Origin: an uncultured Clostridia bacterium
GTDB lineage: Bacteria; Bacillota; Clostridia; Lachnospirales; Lachnospiraceae
Assembly (NCBI GenBank): GCA_946624325.1
Contig: CAMOSC010000002.1
Coordinates: 1-60,333, forward strand
Direction of reading: 5' to 3'
Length of the DNA stretch: 60,333 nucleotides
The first letter of the stretch is position 1; each line of letters starts with the position of its first letter. Position numbers and translations under genes: made by a program. Below, piece by piece: positions 49,908 through 57,713 of the stretch. The notes under the pieces were generated by a model that was not told the DNA's origin, did no database searches, and was given only the letters and a program-made list of their open reading frames with translations.

Positions 49908-52514
49908 TTATCCCCGCAGTTCAGGCACGGCTTCCATACCCTCCGGAAGCGTATAGTTTATGTCCCAGCATTTATCCTTCCGCTCCAGCTTAAAGGCAAG
50001 AATTCCCTTCGGTGTTGCCAGCCTCCCTGAGAATTCGTGCGGTAAGCCTTCCGCCTCTTCCGGCTTCCCAAAGTATTCGTGTGACAGGCCTTCCGCCTCT
50101 CCCGGCTTCCCAAAATATTCGTGTGACAGGCCTTCCGCCTCTCCCGGCTTCCCGGGAAATCCTCCCAGAAGGGCATCCAGCGCGTCAAACTGCGGCCGGA
50201 TGTGCACCTTCTCCCAGCCGGGCACGGCAGGCTGAATGCCCGCTATACCGTGAAAGAACTCATAGATGGGCAGTGCGCTCCAAGCATGGCATTCGCTTCT
50301 CGCATTCGTTACGGTTTCCGGGCAGGTGCCGCAGTGCAGCCGCAGAAGCTCCCGCCACAGATCCAGTTTCTTAACAGCCAGATCATACCGCCCCACAGCC
50401 TCCATGGCACGGAAATATTCAAAAGCCGTGCAGAAGGAAACCGGGATGATATCCGCGCCGGCCTCTGCCCGTTCCATAATTCCCCGGCGGAAGGCAGCAT
50501 CACCCATCCCATTCAGCACCGCCCAGCTCTGGGCGTGCTGGGAATAACGGTCAATTCCGGGCCCTTCCCGCAGAAGGCCCCGCTCCCCGTCATAGCAAAG
50601 CGCCATGACCTGACGGCAGATGAACCGCTGACGCATGCGGTATTCCTCCGCCTGAGCGTTCCTTCCCACAGCCTCCGCAATCTTTGCCGCGGACAGGAGC
50701 GCAAAGCCGTACATGAGGTTCAGGATCGTCGACGGCCCTTCTCCCTCTGCAGCAGGTACCCCGGCCTGTCGGCTCCAGGCATCCGCCCAGTCCACGAAGG
50801 GCCAGTAGCCGGGCCAGCCCACAAGCCCGCTCTCCTCCTCAATCCGTGCGTCAAAATAATCCAGGATCCGGTCAGGGTCGCTCCGGTACTCCCGCAGCAC
50901 GGCAAGGTCGCCGGTCTGCTCATAATATTCCCAGAGCATGAAAATATAGTGGAAGGAGAAGGTGCTGATTATCTGTGGGTAGACGCATGGCGCCTTTCCG
51001 GGAAGCAGGCCGCAGGGCAGGATGGCCTCGTGCAGGTCCTTCAGGGTCTTGCGCGCCAGCCGTGTATCGGCGTTTACCGTATAGTGGAAGAGCATCTGCA
51101 GGCGCGTGTCCATGATAAACTGCATCTGCTCAAACATGGGACAGTCCATATAGGTCTCCATGGCGCAGGACTGCAGGGTTCTGACGCACATTGCATACAC
51201 TTCCTCAGGCCATTTTCCGGAGGATGAGACGGACGAAAGCACTTCAATCGGGTAACCCGTCCGCAGAAATTCCGGAAGATAAACCGTCATATCCTCTGAC
51301 GCGCGCACCACCCGGATGCGCAGGAAACGGAAGGTTCTGTGCCAGAAGGGTTCAAAGAGGTCGTCCTCTCCGGAAAGCAGCACTTCATCCTTCATGGAAA
51401 TACCGGGCTTCCCGCGCATATCATCCCGTGCAATCTCTTCCCCCTCCAGGACAAACTTTTCAAAATAAAACAGCTCGACGCGTGTCCCTGCTCCTCCCGA
51501 AAACCTGAAACGGGGAAAGGTATTCTGCACGAAGCCCGCGTCCAGGATGATATCCGTCCCTTCACCTTTCTTCAGCCGGATTTTTCCTTCCGCACAGCAT
51601 CCCCCTTCCACCGGGCCCCGGCCATTCCGTGCGCCGGCGCACTGTCCGGCTTCCGCCTCCGCGTTTCCGGATAATGCCGCATCCTTCGTCTCCGCGCACC
51701 TGCGCAGGTTCCCGCTTTCGGTATCTGCCCTTCCGTCAAAAGTTCCGTTTCCGGCTTCCGTCCTCCCGGACAGAATCCCGGTATCCGTCATCTCACGGAT
51801 AAAGGCTGCCTTCTCCAGCTTCAGGGGCGGGATATCTCTTTTCTCCAGCGGAAAGCGCTTTACATAGCCTACTGCCCGGTACAGGTCCGACAGCTGCGTA
51901 TCCTCAATTACCGCTGCCTCCGGCCAGCCCGCAAAAACAGCCCCATCCGTCTTCCAGTCCCCCGGAAGCTTCGAGAGATCCTTTTTCTCTGCAATCGCAC
52001 CTGTATAGAAGGCCTCATTCCCGGGCCGCACCAGGTAATGGTTTCCATCCAGGAAGCATCTCCATTCTGCCTTTCCTGTCGTCAGGTCGCAGAGCGCATT
52101 GCCTGCGGCATCCCTTACGCACCCCTCCGCGGCGAGTCTGTGCTCCCTTCCGGGCGAAATCACCGCATAGATGGCCGCGCGCTCCCCGTATCCGTCCACG
52201 GAAGCCTCCGGATCCTGGAAAAGCACCTCCGCCGCGAGGACATTCTCCCCCTGCTTAAGGTACGGCGTCAGCTCCACGGTATCGTAATACCAGCGCCAGG
52301 CGCTTCCCTTTTCCGGGCCTGCGGACACCGGGACGCCGTTGACCCAGAGGCGGTACCTTGCCGCCGCGGTAATTTCCAGTGCCGCGCAGGCTCCTCCCTG
52401 GTCCAGCCGGAAGCTCTTTGCGAAAAAGGCAATCCGTCCGGTCATATCACCCTCCGGGATGTTCCATCTTTTCAGTTCAGCCTGCGGCAGGCCGATCCAT
52501 TTTGCTTCCAGCAT
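49908..52514 (-). CDS. Alpha-L-rhamnosidase-like glycoside hydrolase (GH78 type)
   Basis: An 868-residue protein with the modular plan of GH78: N-terminal beta domains with a carbohydrate-binding-like YRLWVNGVPVSAGP (54-67), RFLRIRVV before the catalytic barrel, an (alpha/alpha)6 barrel beginning near 430 with YMDCPMFEQMQF (455-466, in place of the usual DCPxRxExxGW), and a C-terminal beta domain. No signal peptide is present. Two oddities occur: a Gly/Ala/Glu-rich low-complexity insert at 244-311, and three tandem 14-residue repeats (GKPGEAEGLSHEYF) at 788-829. GGGAGGAG before the ATG at 52514 sets the start. A family B leader precedes it. Confidence 0.82.
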   Translation of the reverse strand: MLEAKWIGLPQAELKRWNIPEGDMTGRIAFFAKSFRLDQGGACAALEITAAARYRLWVNGVPVSAGPEKGSAWRWYYDTVELTPYLKQGENVLAAEVLFQDPEASVDGYGERAAIYAVISPGREHRLAAEGCVRDAAGNALCDLTTGKAEWRCFLDGNHYLVRPGNEAFYTGAIAEKKDLSKLPGDWKTDGAVFAGWPEAAVIEDTQLSDLYRAVGYVKRFPLEKRDIPPLKLEKAAFIREMTDTGILSGRTEAGNGTFDGRADTESGNLRRCAETKDAALSGNAEAEAGQCAGARNGRGPVEGGCCAEGKIRLKKGEGTDIILDAGFVQNTFPRFRFSGGAGTRVELFYFEKFVLEGEEIARDDMRGKPGISMKDEVLLSGEDDLFEPFWHRTFRFLRIRVVRASEDMTVYLPEFLRTGYPIEVLSSVSSSGKWPEEVYAMCVRTLQSCAMETYMDCPMFEQMQFIMDTRLQMLFHYTVNADTRLARKTLKDLHEAILPCGLLPGKAPCVYPQIISTFSFHYIFMLWEYYEQTGDLAVLREYRSDPDRILDYFDARIEEESGLVGWPGYWPFVDWADAWSRQAGVPAAEGEGPSTILNLMYGFALLSAAKIAEAVGRNAQAEEYRMRQRFICRQVMALCYDGERGLLREGPGIDRYSQHAQSWAVLNGMGDAAFRRGIMERAEAGADIIPVSFCTAFEYFRAMEAVGRYDLAVKKLDLWRELLRLHCGTCPETVTNARSECHAWSALPIYEFFHGIAGIQPAVPGWEKVHIRPQFDALDALLGGFPGKPGEAEGLSHEYFGKPGEAEGLSHEYFGKPEEAEGLPHEFSGRLATPKGILAFKLERKDKCWDINYTLPEGMEAVPELRG
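50028..50153 (-). repeat. Three 42-bp in-frame tandem repeats in the GH78 gene
   Basis: These encode GKPGEAEGLSHEYF twice and GKPEEAEGLPHEFS once. The first two units are nearly identical at the DNA level. Confidence 0.85.
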
Positions 52515-52532
52515 ATCCTTCTCCTCCCGAAA

Positions 52533-52668
52533 CATAGTTTCGTACTTTGACCCAATGGCCGCGGATGACTGTTTTGCAGCCACGCCTGCAAAAGACGCAG
52601 CCGCAGACAAAATATGGCTCCTCTCATATCGAAGATTTGCAGTTTTACCTGACGGCCGCGGATGCATA
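52533..52668 (-). promoter_or_regulatory. Family B leader element, copy 3 plus a partial second copy
   Basis: The main copy (52533-52617) carries ATGGCCGCGGATGACT, TTTTGCAGCCACGCCTGC and GCAGCCGCAG and ends AAAATATGG. A second partial copy at about 52630-52668 repeats GAAGATTTGCAG and GACGGCCGCGGATG. The RNA stem seen in the copy at 57536-57619 is kept through G-U pairs. Confidence 0.65.
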
Positions 52669-52748
52669 TCACTCTGTGTTGGAAGTCAGCACGGCAGGGC
52701 CGGCCGCACCCCAGACTGGCGCGTCCGGCCTTGCCGTTCACGTTCCGT

Positions 52749-53654
52749 TTATTCCTTTACGCCGCCCAGTGTAATGCCCCGCACGAAATACCGCTGGAAG
52801 AAGGGGTAAATCACGAGAATCGGCAGAATGCCGATCACGGCGATTGCCATGCGGATGGTTGTCGAGGGCATTTTTACGCTGCCCGAGAGCACCGAGGACT
52901 GGCTTGTTGCCGCCGCAGCCAGGGCCCGCACATCATCGCTGATATTGTTCAGCACGATCTGGATGGTATAATACCTGGAGCCGCCGCGCGCTGTCAGGTA
53001 GTACAGGCCGTTCTGCCAGTCATTCCAGTAGCCGAGGCCGGTCATGAGCCCCACCGATGCAAGAATAGGCTTGGAGAGCGGCAGGACAATACCCGCAAGG
53101 ATGCGGAATTCCCCTGCCCCGTCAATCCGCGCGGCCTCCAGGAGGCTTGCGGGAATGCTGTTGACAAAATAATTGCGGAACAGAATGACATTGAAGGCAT
53201 TCATCAGGAATCCCGGGACAATCAGCGCCCAGAGCGTATCCTTAATGTGCCAGATCTTCGTATAGCAGTAATAGGTGGCAACCAGCCCTCCGTTGAAGAG
53301 CATGGTGAAAATCAGCAGGAAACTGACGATCTTCATGCCGGGAATATCCTGACGGCTGATCCCGTATGCAAAGAGCACGGACAGAAACAGGCTGGCGCTC
53401 GTTCCCACGGCGGTCACCACTATGGTCATCAGGTACGCATGTCCGATGGTGCTCCAGCGTGTGGCGATATACCGGTATGCGTCCAGACTGAGCTTTCCCG
53501 GAAGGAAAGTGAAGCCATAGGCCGTTGCCCAGTCATTGTCCGTGAAGGAAGCCGCGATCAGCAGGATAAACGGGAGCATTGCGCAGACCGTGAAGAAAAT
53601 GCAGATCAGGTTGGTTATCACCTGGGTTCTCTTAAACTCTCTCGTTTTCATCAT
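52749..53654 (-). CDS. Carbohydrate ABC transporter permease, LplC type
   Basis: A CUT1-family inner-membrane permease of 301 residues with six predicted segments, opening with TNLICIFFTVCAMLPFILLIAASF. The EAA loop is EAARIDGAGEFRILAGIVLPLSKP, and the C-terminus is RGITLGGVKE, as in LplC proteins. It forms a pair with the LplB-type gene nine bases upstream. A double ATG (MMKT) follows GGAGGG. Part of the second sugar importer in the window; again no ATPase gene is adjacent. Confidence 0.9.
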   Translation of the reverse strand: MMKTREFKRTQVITNLICIFFTVCAMLPFILLIAASFTDNDWATAYGFTFLPGKLSLDAYRYIATRWSTIGHAYLMTIVVTAVGTSASLFLSVLFAYGISRQDIPGMKIVSFLLIFTMLFNGGLVATYYCYTKIWHIKDTLWALIVPGFLMNAFNVILFRNYFVNSIPASLLEAARIDGAGEFRILAGIVLPLSKPILASVGLMTGLGYWNDWQNGLYYLTARGGSRYYTIQIVLNNISDDVRALAAAATSQSSVLSGSVKMPSTTIRMAIAVIGILPILVIYPFFQRYFVRGITLGGVKE

Positions 53655-53663
53655 AGCCCTCCG

Positions 53664-54587
53664 TCAGAACAGAGCGCTGCTGCTCTGATATTTCCGCACA
53701 ACTGCATTTGCGGCGACAATCAATACAAAACCGCAGATGGACTGATATACGCTCGCGGCTCCGGACATGGCGTAATCCGCATTCTTCATCAGCGCCTGAT
53801 AGACATAAACGTCGATGGTCCTGGTCACCGGGTACAGAGGGCCGGAGTTCTTCGTCACCTGGTAGAACAGGCCGAAATCTGAGCGGAACACCTGCCCTAC
53901 GCTTAAGATAAACAGCGTGATGACCGTGGGCTTTAACAGCGGCAGCGTGATATAGCGGATCTGCTTCCATTTGGTGGCGCCGTCGATCTGGGCCGCCTCA
54001 TAATAGTCCGTACTGATTCCCACAATGGAGGAATAGTAGATGATCATGCTGTAGCCGATGTTCTTCCAGGTGTTTACGATCACCAGGATCAGCGGCCACC
54101 AGGTCCTGTCCTGATACCAGCTTACACTCTTTAAGCCAAACATCGGAAGCAGCGTTTTGTTGAAAAAGCCGTTCTCGGCCGAGAGGAAGGCAAACACCAG
54201 GTAGCCGATGACCACCCAGCTCATCAGATAGGGCAGGAGAATCAGCGTCTGATAGGCCTTGGAGGCCTTTTTTGACGCAATCTCATTCATGCTGATGGCA
54301 AGGGTGATGGCGAGCACCGTTCCTACAAGAAAGAAGACGACATTGTAGCCGATGGTATTCCTCGTGATGGACCAGGCGTCCTTCGTGCCGAACAGGAAGC
54401 GGAAATTGGAAAGTCCCGCCCAGTCGCTGCCGAAAATGCCCTTGCTGTAGTTCATCTTCTTAAAGGCGATGATGATGCCGAACATGGGCATGTAGTTGTT
54501 GATCAGCAGGTACAGCAGTCCCGGCAGCACCATAAGGTAAAAGGGCCACGCCCGCCTGATCCTGCTCCTCTTTCTTGCGGCTGTCAT
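53664..54587 (-). CDS. Carbohydrate ABC transporter permease, LplB type
   Basis: A 307-residue CUT1 permease. WPFYLMVLPGLLYLLINNYMPMFG is the LplB N-terminal signature, and EAAQIDGATKWKQIRYITLPLLK is the EAA loop. It ends in YQSSSALF, much like the first permease set (RIDKESALF). AAGGAG lies upstream. It lies about 225 bases downstream of the binding-protein gene. The operon order is binding protein, LplB, LplC, unlike the first importer, where the binding protein is divergent. Confidence 0.9.
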   Translation of the reverse strand: MTAARKRSRIRRAWPFYLMVLPGLLYLLINNYMPMFGIIIAFKKMNYSKGIFGSDWAGLSNFRFLFGTKDAWSITRNTIGYNVVFFLVGTVLAITLAISMNEIASKKASKAYQTLILLPYLMSWVVIGYLVFAFLSAENGFFNKTLLPMFGLKSVSWYQDRTWWPLILVIVNTWKNIGYSMIIYYSSIVGISTDYYEAAQIDGATKWKQIRYITLPLLKPTVITLFILSVGQVFRSDFGLFYQVTKNSGPLYPVTRTIDVYVYQALMKNADYAMSGAASVYQSICGFVLIVAANAVVRKYQSSSALF

Positions 54588-54814
54588 TTTGTCTGCGCTC
54601 CTTCCGAAAAAACTCCGGCGTGCGCCGCATCCGGTATGCAGGGCATACCGGGCACAGCTGCATCCGCCGGAGTCTGTTGCATCACGTTAATGATTCTGTA
54701 AGCTTCTTGCTTCCGCAGCCCGCCGCATGCTTCGGGAAATCCTGCCCTGAACGCTTCAGGACTGCCTGTTCCGCCCGCAGTCAGGCGTCATCCGCTTTTA
54801 CTGCAGCCGTCGGT

Positions 54815-56320
54815 TTATTCCGCCTGCTGCGCAGCCCACTCATCCAGCTGCTTCTGGTTCTCGGCAATGATCTTGTCGATGCCGGCGGCCTTCAGAGCGT
54901 CGATAAACTCGGGAAGAGCCTCGTCCGGGTTCAGGCTGCCCGCGTTGAAGCTGAGGCAGTACTGCTCCATTACGGTCTCCACAGCCGCAATCTCCGCGGA
55001 AACGGAAGAGCTGTCAAAGCTGTATCCGGAAGCGCCTACGATAAGCTCGTCAGGGATGCTCTCCTGGGTTTCCAGCTGACGGGCCATTCTGTCAATGGCT
55101 GCCGGATATACCTGGTACATGGCGAAACGGTTGCCCCACAGACCATAGGGATTCTGGTAGGGAAGGGTACTGGTATCCTCGGCAAGAAATTTAATCACCT
55201 GGTTGGATCCATTGTCCTCGACAATTTCGTACTCCTCGCCCTCGAAGCCGTACTGGATCAGGTTTGCGGCGTCCACATTTTTAAAGAGGTAGTTAATGGC
55301 TTCCACAGCCTTATCCGGGTGAGCTGAGGTGATGGGCACATTCCAGTTGATGGCGCAGCCGATGCTCTTGATGTGCGGCGGTACAATGTGGAGCTGGACC
55401 ATTTCCTGGTTCCAGTCGTTGGTATTTAACAGATCCACCGTGGTCTCCACATAGCCGAAGTTGCCCAGATAGTTGTCCTGGAAGGCGCGGTACGCATACT
55501 CGCTGTCAATGGCGGCATCCTGCGCCACATAGCCCTTCTGTGCCCAGCCGTAGATCCGCTCGCAGAGCTCCTTATACTCCTCGGTTTCAAAGAAATCGTA
55601 AACGGTCAGATCCTTGAAGTCGCGGTTGAGCATCAGCACGCCGCCGGAGTAGCTGCCGGTAAGCAGGCAGCAGGGGAAGTAGCTGTAGTTCAACGGTTCA
55701 TAGGTGTTGTTCCACGGCGCAAACATATAGAAGCCCTCGCCCTCACCCTCGGCTACGGTATCAAACATTTCGCTCAGGTCGTCAAGTGTGTAAACCGTCT
55801 CATCGTCAATCTCAAAGCCGTACTTATCGGCATACTGTTTTTTCATCAGATAACCGTACTGGTTGAAAACGGGATCGGCGCAGGTAGGAAGTCCGTAGAG
55901 TTTTCCCTGGTAGGTGCAGCCCTGGGTCTTCGACGGGGCAAGCTCCAGGATATCCGGGATCAGGTCGGTATACTCATCCAGTGGGAGGATCAAACCTTTC
56001 TCTACCAGGTTGGAAAGAGAGGTGAAAGCTGTCATGCAGACATCCAGCTGCTCGCCGGAAGAAATCATCAGCGTGGCGTCCTGCTGGGACTCCATCAGGC
56101 CGGTGGGGACAAAGGTCACGTGAACGCCGATATCCTTTTCCATCATCTCGTTCAGGGCATCCTCCATGCGGTAGAAGCCCTCTCCCAGCTCATTGATGGA
56201 CGGGAACTGCCAGAAGATCTCCACAACCTCCTGCTCCTCGGCCATTGCCGGAACACGCATAAGAGTTCCCGCCGCCAGGGCTGCCGTCACGAATGCTGCC
56301 ATCATTCTGTTTTTCTTCAT
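54815..56320 (-). CDS. Extracellular solute-binding protein, DUF3502 family
   Basis: A 501-residue exported sugar-binding protein. The signal peptide ends with AxA (VPAMA-EEQ) and there is no lipobox Cys, as in the other complete binding protein of the window. The C-terminal DUF3502 region reads AVETVMEQYCLSFNAGSLN then AGIDKIIAENQKQLDEWA. AGGAGG precedes the start. It is the first gene of the second importer operon, downstream of a YesMN pair that probably controls it. Confidence 0.9.
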   Translation of the reverse strand: MKKNRMMAAFVTAALAAGTLMRVPAMAEEQEVVEIFWQFPSINELGEGFYRMEDALNEMMEKDIGVHVTFVPTGLMESQQDATLMISSGEQLDVCMTAFTSLSNLVEKGLILPLDEYTDLIPDILELAPSKTQGCTYQGKLYGLPTCADPVFNQYGYLMKKQYADKYGFEIDDETVYTLDDLSEMFDTVAEGEGEGFYMFAPWNNTYEPLNYSYFPCCLLTGSYSGGVLMLNRDFKDLTVYDFFETEEYKELCERIYGWAQKGYVAQDAAIDSEYAYRAFQDNYLGNFGYVETTVDLLNTNDWNQEMVQLHIVPPHIKSIGCAINWNVPITSAHPDKAVEAINYLFKNVDAANLIQYGFEGEEYEIVEDNGSNQVIKFLAEDTSTLPYQNPYGLWGNRFAMYQVYPAAIDRMARQLETQESIPDELIVGASGYSFDSSSVSAEIAAVETVMEQYCLSFNAGSLNPDEALPEFIDALKAAGIDKIIAENQKQLDEWAAQQAE

Positions 56321-56693
56321 GATAAACCTCCTCAGGCTCTTCGACCGTTCCGCTCCGGAACAATCTGTTCTGCTTCCCCTGCGTTCTCCGAGGAAGCGGT
56401 GTCCGCCGCAGCCGGCAGATCCGGAACTTCATTGTGAAATTGTCTCGGGTTTTCTGCCATTTGTCAGCGGTGTTTTCTGATGGTTTTATCCTAACAGAAT
56501 TCCGGCGCCGTTAACAGAATAAATCCAAACCCGGATATTTAAAAAACAAACCCTTTTCCATGTGTTCAGTCCGGACCCCTGCAGGTTAAACTGCAGAAAG
56601 AGAAGCTTACGGCGTACGTCAGATTATTTTGAACGTTCACCATAAGCTTCTCTTTTTGGCCGCTGGAATAACAGGGCGCCGGCTTCCCGGACA
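56321..56693 (-). other. Control region of the second importer
   Basis: TTGTCTCGGGTTTTCTG (56440-56456) and a related TTGTC...TTTTCTG (56461-56479) are adjacent imperfect direct repeats. TAACAGAAT is repeated at 56492-56500 and 56512-56520. A confident -10/-35 pair was not found. Confidence 0.4.
56597..56657. terminator. Terminator-like hairpin after the response regulator
   Basis: A perfect 13-bp stem, AAAGAGAAGCTTA / TAAGCTTCTCTTT, with a 33-base loop and a TTTTT on the plus-strand side. It lies between the regulator stop and the importer operon. Confidence 0.6.
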
Positions 56694-57515
56694 TTACATC
56701 GTCTGCCCTGCCTCTCCCGGAGCATTGCCCTTCTTCTGCTTCACATACTGCGTCGGGGGCATCCCGAAGGTCTTGCGGAAGGAAAGCACAAAGTTGGAAT
56801 AATTGTGATAACCGGTCATCTCGGAGACCGCATAGGCGCTCAGTTTCCCCTCCATCAGCAGTGCTTCCGCCAGCTTCATGCGCTCAGCGATAATGTACTG
56901 CCCGAGGGAGGTTTCCTTTTCCTTTTTGAAGATCCGGTTCAGATATACCGGATGCAGGGCGAGATGGTCCGCCACCCGGTTGACGGACAGTTCCTCGTCC
57001 TGCAGGTTTTTTCCAATATACTCCACGGCTTCCTTTACCAGCTCCTCAGGACTTTTTTTCTGCCCGTACTGCTCCTCTCCCCGCTCAACGGTCTCTGTCA
57101 CCGCGCTTTTTCCAAGCTCCTGGTAGCGTTTTTCCGCCTCGCGGCGGCGTATGAGCTCCACCGTCTCCTTCACCACGCGGCAGACCTCCTCGTCCCTGGC
57201 CGGAATCAGGATATAGCTGCGGCAGCCCAGGTCTATGGCCTCCTTTGCATATTCAAACGAAGCATGGCAGGTCAGGTAGATGCACTCCGTATCCAGTCCC
57301 TGCGCGCGGATCCAGCGCAGCAGTTCAATCCCGTTCTCGCCCGGCATCTCGATATCGCAGAGGGCGATATCGATCTTCTCCTCCGCGAAAACCGCCTTTG
57401 CCTGTTCGGCATCGTAAGCGGTATAAACCCGGTGAATTCCCAGGCTCTCCCAGTCGATTTCCTGCTTCATGGTATCCGCCGTAAGACGTTCGTCATTTAC
57501 AATGAGAAGCTGCAT
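56694..57515 (-). CDS. Response regulator, YesN-type, short
   Basis: A 273-residue two-component regulator. The receiver domain has D54 in LCDIEMPGENG and acidic residues near 8-9 (here N-D). After a short linker rich in Glu and Arg, the AraC double helix-turn-helix occupies about 165-262 (HPVYLNRIFKKEKE and YHNYSNFVLSFRKTFG). It lacks the 300-residue middle region of the other YesN-type regulator in the window. GGGAGGAGG before the ATG at 57515 sets the start; the longer frame lies in a family B leader. The likely target is the importer operon downstream. Confidence 0.93.
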   Translation of the reverse strand: MQLLIVNDERLTADTMKQEIDWESLGIHRVYTAYDAEQAKAVFAEEKIDIALCDIEMPGENGIELLRWIRAQGLDTECIYLTCHASFEYAKEAIDLGCRSYILIPARDEEVCRVVKETVELIRRREAEKRYQELGKSAVTETVERGEEQYGQKKSPEELVKEAVEYIGKNLQDEELSVNRVADHLALHPVYLNRIFKKEKETSLGQYIIAERMKLAEALLMEGKLSAYAVSEMTGYHNYSNFVLSFRKTFGMPPTQYVKQKKGNAPGEAGQTM

Positions 57516-57535
57516 CCTGTTCCTCCTCCCTAAGC

Positions 57536-57619
57536 GAAGTTTTGTACTCTGACCTAATGGCCACGGATGACTATTTTGCAGCCACGCCTGCAAAAGGCGC
57601 AGCCGCGGGCAAAATATGT
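57536..57619 (-). promoter_or_regulatory. Family B leader element, copy 4
   Basis: The best-formed copy. In the transcript AUUUUGC pairs with GCAAAAU and, inside, GCGCC pairs with GGCGU around a UUUUGCA loop. It is followed by GGCCATTAGGTCAGAGTACA-like sequence and the ribosome binding site of the regulator gene. Confidence 0.7.
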
Positions 57620-57713
57620 CACCTTTGGACCGGTTATCACGAAACCCGCATGCATTCCCGCCGCCGTATTGGCCGGCCGCCTGTCAGATATTATGGTACC
57701 AGAAATTCTTTTC

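Noticed and set aside
56440..56479. TTGTC...TTTTCTG direct repeats considered as a second AraC-type site
   Set aside because: The two halves differ in internal spacing (21 bp at one end, 23 at the other), and no -10 lies at the right distance, so it is kept only as a weak note.
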